DNA of 64,000 nucleotides from Amphritea sp. (GCF_016744155.1 NZ_JADGEW010000010.1:54651-118650), one strand, 5' to 3'; positions 29,751 through 38,666 are shown, numbered from the stretch's first letter. The notes: generated by a model not told the origin, from the sequence alone. Translations and numbers: made by a program.

Positions 29751-31403
29751 TTACAGCAAAATAAGCATAAGGAAAGAACCCCAGATGGCCAGAGGCGTGT
29801 AATCGATCACGGGCACTACTTTCTGGGTTGTTCCCCAGGGGCCGATATAACCATCGGTGTCGATAGTGCGTACCCTGAGGTAACGTGCCGTGTTTTTAAC
29901 CGGCAGAAAACTCATTTCTGGCTCTGTCAGTATCGAATCGTTTTGCAGATCTTCAAAGCCTTTGTCGTAGGCCAGTTGAGCCTGGTAAGTCTGCCCGGCA
30001 CCTCCAGATGGCCAGCTAGCGACCAGCATTCCATCTTCAGAAGAGCTCATTTGTGCATCAACTTTAGCGGGAATCGGTTTGATCTCCCATTCACGAATAA
30101 GGCCTATAGGTCCGAATTCATTATCTGCCGTGATACTAGTCAGACGCCAGAAATAGGAGCCCGGAACAGGTAGCGCTGAGCTGTCGTATCGGTTACCTCG
30201 AATATTGTCATCATCCACAATCAGGTTGCTGAATGCGGCGTCAGTGGCTATCTCCAGATGATAACGAACGGCGTCTTCTGACGCGGTCCATTGCAGCTCG
30301 GGTGACTGTCCCCGAAAGAGTTTTTTGTCTGCGGGTGATAGCTGAACCGGTGGTTGTGGCCTGGCATCCAGACTGAATGCGAGAACGTTGCTTTGCCCTT
30401 CTAGTCCAAGTTGATCGATCCCGCGGACACGAACAAAGTAATTTCCATCGGGTATGTCGGGCAAAGGAGCACGGGAATACTGGCTGACCTGTTGCCACAG
30501 CAGGGTATTAAAACTGGCGTCTTCTGATACTTCTATCCGGTATCCGCGTGCGTCTTCGTTGGTATTCCAATTGATGGTCCAGTTGATACTGCGGATGGCC
30601 CCGTCTGGTTTTTTAAACTGTGGCGGTGGTAGTAATTTTTTGGGCGGGATAGGTGCTGTGCCAGCAGCAACCTGGGTACCGTAGCCTGCTTTAATGAGTC
30701 TTTTCTTGTCGGCACCGCGAACAACTACCTTGCCGTGAAGTACTTCGATATTAGATAGCTTGCCTTCATCGGCCACGGTTGCCCGGTATTCTGTCCCCCG
30801 AACAGCGCTAATGGCGGAAGGGGTTTCTATTTCAAATCGAGAGCCCGGCCCTGATGCGGGTGTGACGCGGGTATCCATTCGACCTTTCAGCAGGTGTAAT
30901 CTGGAATCAACCATGCCGGTTGTGCCGTGGGCGCTGAGGTGATCAAAACGAATTAGGCTATTGCTGTAGAGTGTCAGTACCGTGTCATCGGCAAAGCGGA
31001 TGGCCAGTGTGGTATCTGCGCCGGAGCGAACACGATCACCCAACTGGATCTGACTACCCTCTTTAAGCGGTTGAACACTGTTATCAGCGGCTCGAAGGAG
31101 TTCTCCCTTGCCTCGTATTTCGGATATCTCCGCCGGTACCGGATTACTGCGTATCCACTTTAAAGGTACACGCAAACGTGTGCCGGGCTGCATCTGCCGT
31201 GGATTTTCAATATTGTTGAGTTTCTGGAGCTGCTTAAATCGGGTGGCCCGATCCAAGTGCTGTTCGCTCAGATTCCAAAGATTGTCGCCAGCGACAGTGG
31301 TGTATACCCACTCTTGTGCCTGGGCTGAGGGTGCAACGATAGAAGTAGAAACAAAAATAGCTGAATAAAAAGAGACGCAAAGGGCTAATCGACTGACAGT
31401 CAT
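29751..31403 (-). CDS. Periplasmic LysM-FecR-domain protein
   Basis: A 550-residue exported protein: signal peptide ending SAQAQ, a LysM domain (YTTVAGDNLWNLSEQHL...GTRLRVP, about residues 33-80), a FecR domain (about 105-235, LKGRMDTRV, SAVRGTEYRA), fibronectin-III-like repeats (EDARGYRIEVSEDASFNTLLW; EDAVRYHLEIATDAAFSNLIV), and a C-terminal hydrophobic segment. It may bind peptidoglycan and present a signal to the CHASE2 domain of the protein encoded immediately downstream; that interaction is inferred from the operon. The 299-nt gap before the next gene (31404-31702) holds its promoter and no gene. Confidence 0.88.
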   Translation of the reverse strand: MTVSRLALCVSFYSAIFVSTSIVAPSAQAQEWVYTTVAGDNLWNLSEQHLDRATRFKQLQKLNNIENPRQMQPGTRLRVPLKWIRSNPVPAEISEIRGKGELLRAADNSVQPLKEGSQIQLGDRVRSGADTTLAIRFADDTVLTLYSNSLIRFDHLSAHGTTGMVDSRLHLLKGRMDTRVTPASGPGSRFEIETPSAISAVRGTEYRATVADEGKLSNIEVLHGKVVVRGADKKRLIKAGYGTQVAAGTAPIPPKKLLPPPQFKKPDGAIRSINWTINWNTNEDARGYRIEVSEDASFNTLLWQQVSQYSRAPLPDIPDGNYFVRVRGIDQLGLEGQSNVLAFSLDARPQPPVQLSPADKKLFRGQSPELQWTASEDAVRYHLEIATDAAFSNLIVDDDNIRGNRYDSSALPVPGSYFWRLTSITADNEFGPIGLIREWEIKPIPAKVDAQMSSSEDGMLVASWPSGGAGQTYQAQLAYDKGFEDLQNDSILTEPEMSFLPVKNTARYLRVRTIDTDGYIGPWGTTQKVVPVIDYTPLAIWGSFLMLILL

Positions 31404-31702
31404 CTTGCTGAGTTCCTTTCGTGACGGCTAGTCCTTGCGTTCGAAACCGACTCATCAGCTTTATGCCTTCAAAGCTTATGTTGGGTTTTGTAAGTAACGC
31501 AGACCAACTTAATTCAATGAATTATCAGAGCCTGTGAACCGCAGCTAACAATACAATAAATTACAAAAGGTTAACTTCATTCAGGCTATCTATACTTTAG
31601 ATCAGTTAGCCGGGATAGGGTAGCCTATTTTTGTGACAGTCCCTTAAAGTGATGATGAACTTATCCCCGCTGACTTGAGCCCGGTTTTCTATGCCCAACT
31701 GC

Positions 31703-32473
31703 TCATAGTCCAGCTTTTTTAAAACCCAGTTGGGTGGAGATAGATAAAGCTGCTTCAATTAGCTCGTTTACCCACTCCAGATTTCTCCGTTCGATTGGTG
31801 CTGAAATTGATAAACCCGCCACCGGTAGTTGTGTTTGATCATAGATGAGCACACCGATACAGCCGACGCCGATCTCAGCTTCTTCATTATCCAGGGCATA
31901 GCCCCGTGATGCAGACTGCAGGCACTCTTCTGTCAGTGTTGGCAGGGATGAGAAAGTGTTTTGAGTATAGGAGGGCAGGTTGGTTCGTTCGGCATAGCGA
32001 ATGATCTCATGCTCACCGCTGATGCCTAGCATCAGTTTCCCCACCCCGGTGACATGCAGCGGCGCCCGGCTACCGACCAGCTGATGAACATGCATCATAC
32101 GGTTGGGGATAGCTCGTTCAAAATAGATTACGACATCGCCTTCACGGATAGTCAGGTTGATACTCTCGCCTAGCTTATCTCGTAACTGTTCCATATAAGG
32201 TAGGGCAACGGCCCGCAGATCGACGTCAGTATGGCGCTTGTTGGTGAGTTGCAGTAGCCGGTTGCCCAGCCAGTATTCACCGTTGCTGTTTCGATCGACA
32301 AAGCGATTATCGATCAGCGAGTGGAGTATCCGGTGGGCGGTAGAGGGGTGGAGTCCGGTTTCGGCGCTGAGCACTTTCAGGGTCACCGGTTGTGAATATC
32401 GGGATATGGCATCCAGAATCTGGGCCGCACGGTCGATCACCTGAATGCGGCTAGCGGGTTTGGTGTCTGACAT
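31703..32473 (-). CDS. IclR-family transcription regulator of the urate cluster
   Basis: A 256-residue IclR protein: winged-helix domain (about residues 10-75, LKVLSAETGLHPSTAHRILHSLI) and effector-binding domain (VGSRAPLHVTGVGKLML, GYALDNEEAEIGVGCIGVLIYD). IclR relatives such as AllR control allantoin and glyoxylate genes. Its place directly after the urate genes on the same strand suggests it regulates them, perhaps via the TGTATACA sites near 37.6-37.8 kb. Confidence 0.9.
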   Translation of the reverse strand: MSDTKPASRIQVIDRAAQILDAISRYSQPVTLKVLSAETGLHPSTAHRILHSLIDNRFVDRNSNGEYWLGNRLLQLTNKRHTDVDLRAVALPYMEQLRDKLGESINLTIREGDVVIYFERAIPNRMMHVHQLVGSRAPLHVTGVGKLMLGISGEHEIIRYAERTNLPSYTQNTFSSLPTLTEECLQSASRGYALDNEEAEIGVGCIGVLIYDQTQLPVAGLSISAPIERRNLEWVNELIEAALSISTQLGFKKAGL

Positions 32474-32586
32474 TGAGCGGAATCCTGAGCGTTAATATGC
32501 AACTTTAGTTTTCCGTATTGTAGTAAATATCTGTCTTATTTCATATTGTGAAAGAAAGCCGAAGGTAAGCTCGCGCGTTAATTCGG

Positions 32587-33234
32587 CTAAACAGTTACTA
32601 ATAGCGCTATCAGTTCATGGGGGCTATCGATGATGAAATCACTGTTAGCGTCACTGAGTTCTGCAAGCTCACCGTAGCCCTAGGTGACGGCAACTGAATG
32701 TATGCCGCAGGCCTTAGCTGCTGAGATGTCATTGGTGCGGTCGCCAATCATCCAGTGTTTATCCCCTGGGGATTGGCTATGCTGCAGCAGGCTGTGAAGA
32801 TGGAGGGACTTATCACTTCTGGAGCCATCCAATTCGCTGCCATGAATACTCTGGAACAAAGGCGCTAGCGCTGCATGATCCAACAACCATTGGGCCTGGG
32901 GTTGGGGTTTTATCGTCAGTACTCGCAACGGTATAGCGCTATTGGCAAGCTGATGCAGTAATTTTTCAATGCCGGGATAGATCTGATAGTTATAGATCCC
33001 CTGTTGTAGATAGTGTTCTCTGAAGAGTGATACCGCCTGCTCAATCAGCGCTGCATTATCGCTTTCAAGCAGGCGAGAAAAACTGTCTCGAATCGGCGGG
33101 CCAAAACAACTTTGCAGACTCGTTGGCGAGGCTACGGGGTAACCCAGCTGGGTGAGCGCGGCCAGAATCGATTCAGCGATGCCCGCCTGGGTATTGAGCA
33201 GGGTGCCATCCAGATCAAAAAACAGACTGTTCAT
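32587..33234 (-). pseudogene. HAD-superfamily phosphatase (phosphoglycolate phosphatase-like) with internal amber codon
   Basis: The frame opens normally with the HAD motif FFDLDGTLLNT and carries motif II/III (RVLTIKPQPQAQ) and IV (MIGDRTNDISAA). After HSVAVT a TAG stop at 32680-32682 interrupts it, but the same frame continues with GYGELAELSDANSDFIIDSPHEL to a stop at 32587. Relatives have Trp in this place (VTWGYG), so one TGG to TAG change explains it. The full frame, 215 codons, equals the family length. The truncated 184-residue product keeps all catalytic motifs and might still work. In the glyoxylate-forming cluster a phosphoglycolate-type activity would make sense. Confidence 0.8.
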
Positions 33235-33244
33235 ATGCGCTGAC

Positions 33245-34423
33245 TCACTCGATTAAAGCGCCTTTGGCTATCCACTCACCTAACAGATCACGTTCCTGCT
33301 GACTCATCTGGGTGATATTGCCCAATGGCATCGCCTGAGTGGCAATCGACTGGGCCTGGATAAGGGGGGCCAATGCCTGAATTTGTTCCGGTGTATCCAT
33401 CATAACGCCCAGTGGGGCGACACTGAAACCGGTATAGGTGGGTGTGGCTGAGTGGCAGACAGTGCAGCGTTGGCTGATCACCTGCTGGACCTGAGTAAAA
33501 CTAATCTGCGTATCGGATTGCACCGCTTTTTGCGGCGCCACAACAAATGCCAGCGTAATCATCCCCAACGCGGCCACCGGTATTGCCCAGGCAAGTTTCT
33601 GTGTCTCATGGCGGGTATTGAAATAGTGACGCACCAGTATGCTGAGAAAGGACAGTACCGCCAGAATCGCCCAGTTATAGGCATGGCCATAGGTACTGGG
33701 GAAATGGTTACTGATCATGATGAACAGTACGGGCAGGGTGAAGTAGTTGTTATGCCGTGAACGCAACAGCCCTTTAGCGGGCAGGGCGGGGTCGGGTTCT
33801 CGACCGGCTTCAATTGCGCCCACCAGTGCTCTTTGTGCTGGCATAATGACGCGGAATACGTTGCCGACCATGATTGTACCGATAATCGCGCCAACGTGGA
33901 TAAAGGCGCCTCTGCCACTGTAAATTAGCGAGAATCCCCAGGCTGCCAGTACCAGTAGAGCAAATAGAATGAGACCCAGCAGAACCGGTGTTTTGCCCAG
34001 CGGTGAGTCGCAGAGGGTGGTATAAACAACCCAGCCTGCAATCAGGCTGCCGATGCTGATGGCGATAGCTGTGGCAACACTCATATCAGAGCCGGGGGCG
34101 ATCAGATAGAGCTGCGCATTGAGGTAATACACCACCGCCAGTAGGGTGATGCCTGAAAGGAAAGAGGCATAGGCTTCCCATTTAAACCAGTGCAGCGTTT
34201 CCGGCATCTGAGGAGGGGCAAGTTTGTACTTCTCTAAGTGGTAGATACCACCGCCATGAATCGCCCAGAGATCACCGGAGAGGCCTTCCCGAGGGTTACT
34301 TCGCTCCAGATGGTTTTCTAGCCAGACAAAGTAAAACGAAGCACCGATCCAGGCGATACCGGTGATCATATGTACCCAGCGCACCGCCAGATTTAGCCAT
34401 TCCGTGATATAGGGGTCCATCAT
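33245..34423 (-). CDS. puuD: Urate hydroxylase PuuD with C-terminal cytochrome c domain
   Basis: Membrane urate oxidase of 392 residues: about eight membrane helices (opening TEWLNLAVRWVHMITGIAWIG), then a short cytochrome c domain with heme site CTVCH (about residues 318-322). It oxidises urate to 5-hydroxyisourate and passes electrons to the respiratory chain instead of making H2O2. It is downstream of allA in the same direction. ATG 34423 is followed at once by a second ATG; either may serve. Confidence 0.93.
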   Translation of the reverse strand: MMDPYITEWLNLAVRWVHMITGIAWIGASFYFVWLENHLERSNPREGLSGDLWAIHGGGIYHLEKYKLAPPQMPETLHWFKWEAYASFLSGITLLAVVYYLNAQLYLIAPGSDMSVATAIAISIGSLIAGWVVYTTLCDSPLGKTPVLLGLILFALLVLAAWGFSLIYSGRGAFIHVGAIIGTIMVGNVFRVIMPAQRALVGAIEAGREPDPALPAKGLLRSRHNNYFTLPVLFIMISNHFPSTYGHAYNWAILAVLSFLSILVRHYFNTRHETQKLAWAIPVAALGMITLAFVVAPQKAVQSDTQISFTQVQQVISQRCTVCHSATPTYTGFSVAPLGVMMDTPEQIQALAPLIQAQSIATQAMPLGNITQMSQQERDLLGEWIAKGALIE

Positions 34424-34492
34424 CTATTCCTCAAAACCTGACTTGCAAAGAAGTCTTAAACATCAATTCTCAGTCTGCTACAGATCACTTTA

Positions 34493-34999
34493 TCAGCTCT
34501 GGGTGGCTTGCAGAACAATCTGGGTGTCGTCTGTAAAATAGTGTTCATCGCAGTTATTGCCTTCGCCTTCCCGGTCGACGATCAGAAAGTCATCATCCGC
34601 TACGCAACTCAGTACCGGGTGGTGCCAAACGCCGGAGTGGTAATTGATACCCTGGCGGCCATTAGTAATAAAGGCTCGAATGGTGCCTGTGTCCGGCTGG
34701 TCGCCGGGTTTTGCAACCAGAATCAGAAACGGATTTTGTTTCAAGGGGATAAACGCCTGACTGCCCAACGGGTGGCGTTCCAGTAGTTTTACCTGCAGCG
34801 GGTAATCAAGTTTTTGGGCCCTGAATATGCTGATAATGCCTCGGTCGCCGGGCTTGTCTAACATCACTTCAGAGAGGCGGTGATAGCGCCGGGTGGACCC
34901 CTCATTGATCATAAAGAAATCACGGTCTTCGGTTTCAATAACATCACCGTAGGGCGCGAAAGCTTCTTGGGTGAGGGGTTCTGGTCTGAGTGTCAGCAT
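34493..34999 (-). CDS. allA: Ureidoglycolate lyase
   Basis: A 168-residue cupin-fold enzyme splitting ureidoglycolate into glyoxylate and urea. Diagnostic parts are the opening LTQEAFAPYGDVIE and GINYHSGVWHHPVL with metal-binding His residues, followed by DFLIVDREGEGNNCDEHYF. Placed seven bases after allantoicase, matching its use in the next pathway step. Confidence 0.94.
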   Translation of the reverse strand: MLTLRPEPLTQEAFAPYGDVIETEDRDFFMINEGSTRRYHRLSEVMLDKPGDRGIISIFRAQKLDYPLQVKLLERHPLGSQAFIPLKQNPFLILVAKPGDQPDTGTIRAFITNGRQGINYHSGVWHHPVLSCVADDDFLIVDREGEGNNCDEHYFTDDTQIVLQATQS

Positions 35000-35006
35000 G
35001 ACATCG

Positions 35007-36002
35007 TTATCCTTTGGCCGCTATGTTACCGAACAATCGCAGACGGCTGACACCGCCATCCGGGAAGATGTTCAGACGGATATGGGTAATAGGCCCTAGT
35101 GTGTTGATCTCTTCTGCGAAGCTGTGTTCCTGATGCATCTCTAGTTTTTGCGAGGGCAATAGCTCTTTCCAGAACAGACTCTGGGTTTCGATCTGATCAT
35201 CGGTACCGCCTTTGACAAAAGCCGCCTGAATCGAGCAGCTGTCCGGGTAGTTACCTTTGAAGTGCAGGGTGTCGACCACAATACGATTTATCTCACCGGG
35301 ATGCCCCAGTGCGACAATCACCCAATCGTTACCGGGTGTGCGACGGCGGGCCGTTTCCCAACCATCACCCATGTTGATACCCCGGCCAGGGTTTAAGATG
35401 TTGCTCATCGTGCCGTAATGCTCATTGCTGCATGACAGGGCACGTCCTCCACTCAGGGCTGCCGCCAGATCAATCTCCTGATCGGTACTGATGGCAGACC
35501 AGTCGAGGTGGGGAATGCCATGTACTTTCAGTCGGGCCACGCCACCATCGGGGTAAATATTCAGACGGATATGGGTCCAGGGCTGATCACTGTTGATAGG
35601 GTGAAGGTGCTGACTGTCGCCGTTGAGAGAAACCGCCCCTAGCAGCTCAGTCCAGTCGGTGTTTTCTGCAGGTTCACCTTGCGGGCAGAAGCAGGCTTCC
35701 AGTGACGCAGAAGGGGGGAAGTTACCGGTGAAAAAGGCCGTATCAATATTGACCCCTTTTATAATTCCGGCAACGCCAAGACGAACAACCGCATGGTCGT
35801 AGCCTTCAACGCGCTTACGGCGAGATTCCCAGCCGTCCATCCATTTACCGTTGTCGTCGAATACACCTTCTTTCCATACCGGGGCTTCCGGTTGCAGCAT
35901 ACGGTCTGCCGCGGCAAACCAGTCATCGGTGACGAAGATTACTTTACTGCCCAGACGCGCATCGGCCAGATTGATATGTTTTGTAAATGTCGTGTTGCTC
36001 AT
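35007..36002 (-). CDS. alc: Allantoicase
   Basis: A 331-residue enzyme with two repeated jelly-roll (DUF-type allantoicase) domains: compare [19 protein letters not shown] with [19 protein letters not shown], and [19 protein letters not shown] with [19 protein letters not shown]. It hydrolyses allantoate to ureidoglycolate and urea. Start at ATG 36002 ([18 protein letters not shown]) fits the family N-terminus; ATG 36035 gives an 11-residue extension. Confidence 0.95.
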   Translation of the reverse strand: MSNTTFTKHINLADARLGSKVIFVTDDWFAAADRMLQPEAPVWKEGVFDDNGKWMDGWESRRKRVEGYDHAVVRLGVAGIIKGVNIDTAFFTGNFPPSASLEACFCPQGEPAENTDWTELLGAVSLNGDSQHLHPINSDQPWTHIRLNIYPDGGVARLKVHGIPHLDWSAISTDQEIDLAAALSGGRALSCSNEHYGTMSNILNPGRGINMGDGWETARRRTPGNDWVIVALGHPGEINRIVVDTLHFKGNYPDSCSIQAAFVKGGTDDQIETQSLFWKELLPSQKLEMHQEHSFAEEINTLGPITHIRLNIFPDGGVSRLRLFGNIAAKG

Positions 36003-36093
36003 TATTCTATTATCTACCTGTAAGTCAGTGCTCATCGGTGCTTTTCTTCAGTACTTTGTGTCAGTACTTTGTGTCAGTGCTTTGCAATAGGCT

Positions 36094-36615
36094 TTACATT
36101 ATCTCAAGCCGGAACCGGGCTATTTTGTTGATCTCCGCCAGCGCCCGTTGAAATTCTTGTTCCGGGCTGTGGTGGATGCGCTCTTCGAAAGCGGCCAGTA
36201 TCTGATGCCGATCACTGCCTTTAACCGCCATAATGAACGGGAAACCAAATTGGGTGGTGTAAGCATCATTAAGCATAGTAAAGCGGGTGAATTCTTCAGC
36301 GTTGCATTCATTGATGCCGGCACTGGCCTGTTCTGATGTAGAGGCTTCGGTCAGCTCACCCGCCACGGCCGCTTTACCTGCCAGATCCGGATGGGCGTTA
36401 ATCAGATCCAGCTGTGATTGTGTATCAGACTCGAGCAAGATTTTGGCCATACGCGCGTGCAACGTTAAAATATCGTTGTCGCCGGTTGCGATGCCCCGGT
36501 CAAAGATCTGTTCCGCTATCCAGGCCGAGTGTTCATAAATATCAGCAAAAGTGCTGATGAACTGTTCCCGGCTCATCTGGCTTGGGGTGCAGCTTTGAAA
36601 GGTGGTTGTGCTCAT
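36094..36615 (-). CDS. uraD: OHCU decarboxylase
   Basis: 2-Oxo-4-hydroxy-4-carboxy-5-ureidoimidazoline decarboxylase, 173 residues, giving S-allantoin. The family motif LINAHPDLAGKAAVAGELTEASTSEQ contains the catalytic His and Glu, and FGFPFIMAVKG is the second conserved block. The ATG overlaps the puuE stop by one base, so the two are coupled. It follows the UraH step encoded divergently. Confidence 0.95.
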   Translation of the reverse strand: MSTTTFQSCTPSQMSREQFISTFADIYEHSAWIAEQIFDRGIATGDNDILTLHARMAKILLESDTQSQLDLINAHPDLAGKAAVAGELTEASTSEQASAGINECNAEEFTRFTMLNDAYTTQFGFPFIMAVKGSDRHQILAAFEERIHHSPEQEFQRALAEINKIARFRLEIM

Positions 36616-37541
36616 TAAACGACCTCCCCGGGGTAGGGGTGGTGCTTATGCCAGTGCCGGGCAATATCGATGCGGCGACTGAACCAAACCTTCTCATGAC
36701 TGCGGGCGTAACTAAGGAAGCGCTCTAATGCGGCAATACGTCCCGGACGCCCAGCAAGGCGGCAGTGAAGGCCTACCGATATCATTTTTGGTGCATCCTC
36801 ACCCTCGGCGTAAAGGGTATCGAAGCTGTCTTTCATGTATTGAAAAAACTGTTCACCGCTGTTGAATCCCTGGGCCGTGGCAAAGCGCATGTCGTTAACA
36901 TCCAGAGTGTAAGGGATAACCAGATGCCCCTTGCCTTGATTGTCCAGCCAGTAGGGCAGATCGTCATCGTAGCTGTCTGAATCGTACATAAAGCCACCTT
37001 CCTCCATCACCAGCTTGCGCGTGTTGGGGCTGGTGCGCCCGGTGTACCAGCCTAGGGGTCTTTCTCCGGTCACCTGTTTAATGATGTCGATAGCACGCTG
37101 TAGGTGTTCCCGCTCCTCGGCTTCGTCCATATATTGATAGTCGATCCAGCGAAGTCCGTGACTACAGATTTCATGGCCAGCATCCACCATCGCCCTGGCG
37201 ACTTCAGGGTGACGTTCAATGGCCATCGCGACGGCAAAAATTGTGAGAGGGATATCGTGCTTATTAAACAGCTTTAGCAGACGCCATACACCGGCCCGGC
37301 TGCCATATTCATAACAGGATTCCATGCTCATATGGCGTACGTTGGGTAAAGGCTGCGCACCGGGAAGCTCGGAGAGAAAGGCTTCAGATTCATTATCGCC
37401 GTGGAGTATGCAGCGTTCGCCACCCTCTTCATAATTGAGTACAAAAGAGATAGCGATACGCGCCTGGTCTGGCCAGTGGGGGTGAGGTGGATTACTGCCG
37501 TAGCCAATCAGGTCGCGTGGATAGTCTTTAATCACGGCCAA
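36615..37541 (-). CDS. puuE: PuuE-type allantoinase (polysaccharide deacetylase fold)
   Basis: A 308-residue enzyme of the NodB-like deacetylase fold acting as metal-light allantoinase, opening S-allantoin to allantoate. Signatures: DLIGYGSNPPHPHWP at the N-terminus, HEICSHGLRWIDYQ, GWYTGRTSPNTRKL and ISVGLHCRLAGRPGR. It is unrelated to the AllB/HyuA allantoinases. First gene of the minus-strand urate operon, facing uraH across a 320-nt control region. Confidence 0.95.
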   Translation of the reverse strand: MAVIKDYPRDLIGYGSNPPHPHWPDQARIAISFVLNYEEGGERCILHGDNESEAFLSELPGAQPLPNVRHMSMESCYEYGSRAGVWRLLKLFNKHDIPLTIFAVAMAIERHPEVARAMVDAGHEICSHGLRWIDYQYMDEAEEREHLQRAIDIIKQVTGERPLGWYTGRTSPNTRKLVMEEGGFMYDSDSYDDDLPYWLDNQGKGHLVIPYTLDVNDMRFATAQGFNSGEQFFQYMKDSFDTLYAEGEDAPKMISVGLHCRLAGRPGRIAALERFLSYARSHEKVWFSRRIDIARHWHKHHPYPGEVV

Positions 37542-37599
37542 CTCCTATTAATATAGGTAGAGATTACGTTGCTCTGGTATATCGAAACAGACTCGTTCG

Positions 37600-37629
37600 A
37601 TTGTATACAATTAATTGTAGCGGATACAA
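37600..37629. promoter_or_regulatory. Urate-cluster operator candidate 1
   Basis: The palindrome ATTGTATACAAT (37600-37611) is followed seven bases later by AGCGGATACAA (37619-37629). The same two words recur in the second site at 37741-37763, with the second word inverted. It lies about 60-90 nt before the puuE start. Confidence 0.55.
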
Positions 37630-37740
37630 GAATTAACTTGTCTGAGCGGTCAGGATATAGGCGTCTATTAAGGGCGGGGAGGTGTTGTGCCTCTTATGTG
37701 ACGGATGATTGTTTAGCTTAGAGCGGTTTGGTAAGAGTTA

Positions 37741-37763
37741 AATGTATACAATTTGTATCCGCT
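37741..37763. promoter_or_regulatory. Urate-cluster operator candidate 2
   Basis: AATGTATACAATT (37741-37753) abuts TTGTATCCGCT (37753-37763), the reverse complement of the second word of site 1. It lies about 100 nt before uraH. The arrangement suggests one dimeric regulator binding both sites of the divergent promoter; the neighbouring IclR protein is the prime candidate. Confidence 0.55.
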
Positions 37764-37861
37764 CTGTTGTTTTGCTTTGTTGCGTTGTTCTATAGTGTAT
37801 ATCAATGGCTTACCGGAACGCTGGTGGTTTTCACAGACAAAAGAAAGAGGATTAAAGCGCT

Positions 37862-38218
37862 ATGGGGTATCTGACCACACATGTACTGGACTCGGCCCAT
37901 GGTTGCCCGGGCAGCGGTATACCGGTTGCACTCTATCGCATCAGTGCCGATGGCAGCCGGGAGCTGCTCACTCAAACCGTCACCAATGATGACGGCCGCT
38001 GCGACCAGCCGGTACTGGAAGGCGAGGGTTTCAGCATCGGTGTGTACGAGCTAATTTTCAGCGTTGCCAGTTACTACCGTCAAAAAGGGATAGCACTGCC
38101 AGAGCCCGCTTTTCTAAATGATGTGGTGCTGCGGTTTGGTATCGCCAATGAGGAAGAACACTATCATGTGCCTTTGTTGATCTCGCCGTATAGCTATTCT
38201 TCTTATCGGGGGAGTTAA
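37862..38218 (+). CDS. uraH: 5-Hydroxyisourate hydrolase
   Basis: A 118-residue transthyretin-like enzyme that hydrolyses 5-hydroxyisourate from PuuD to OHCU. It shows the three signatures: LTTHVLDSAHGCPG, GRCDQPVL, and the C-terminal SPYSYSSYRGS that separates enzymes from transthyretin. No signal peptide. Transcribed away from the other urate genes. Confidence 0.96.
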   Translation: MGYLTTHVLDSAHGCPGSGIPVALYRISADGSRELLTQTVTNDDGRCDQPVLEGEGFSIGVYELIFSVASYYRQKGIALPEPAFLNDVVLRFGIANEEEHYHVPLLISPYSYSSYRGS

Positions 38219-38226
38219 CTTCAGTA

Positions 38227-38275
38227 GCTAGACGTCGCTTCGCGACTTGCTAGACGCGGCTGCGCCGCTTGCTAG
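38227..38275. repeat. Tandem 22-bp hairpin repeat
   Basis: Two units starting GCTAGAC and ending CTT (38227-38248, 38249-38270) and the start of a third (GCTAG). Each carries a short hairpin: GTCGC-ttc-GCGAC in unit 1 and GCGGC-tgc-GCCGC in unit 2. The differing bases are on both sides of the stem, so pairing is kept. The rest of 38276-38537 shows no gene. Confidence 0.7.
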
Positions 38276-38459
38276 TTGTTAGAAAAAGCGCTTTTAAGAG
38301 CGGTAGCTTACCGATTTCTGTGGGAGCCCTTTTTAGGGGCGATCCTGATTAATACATATCTAAACCGCCAAATCCTGCGGTATCAAATGGCATTGTTTAT
38401 CCAATGCTTACCTATCCCCACCAGGTGCATTCTCTTCTCTGTGGTGAAAATTCTCGAGT

Positions 38460-38490
38460 AATCAAAGGGGTCAGAGTCATTGATTTTTCC
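38460..38490. repeat. Partial GGGGTCAGAGT-type repeat
   Basis: The word AATCAAAGGGGTCAGAGT followed by CATTGATTTTT resembles the elements at 39036, 39927 and 40409, and the GGGGTCAGAGT words commonly seen around REP-associated transposase (RAYT) units. No transposase is present. Confidence 0.45.
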
Positions 38491-38537
38491 TTAACCAAAG
38501 AGTGCTTCGCTCAGCAGAAGTAGTCACGATCTACACC

Positions 38538-38567
38538 AAAGGCCGATCACTGATCGGCCTTTTTTCA
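38538..38567 (+). terminator. Strong intrinsic terminator without an adjacent gene
   Basis: GGCCGATCA and TGATCGGCC pair perfectly around C, followed by six T. The nearest plus-strand gene, uraH, ends 320 nt earlier, so it either ends a long uraH transcript or an unrecognised RNA. Confidence 0.85.
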
Positions 38568-38666
38568 TCACGTAACTTCAATGACTAACTTTGCCTCTCA
38601 GCTTTACGCCTTTGCACACAGGAACTATAACTATTATCACATCAAAACAATTCTCAGGAGGAAGTT

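Noticed and set aside
38276..38461. 61-codon plus-strand frame after the tandem hairpins
   Set aside because: No ribosome site, no recognisable protein character beyond random hydrophobic residues.
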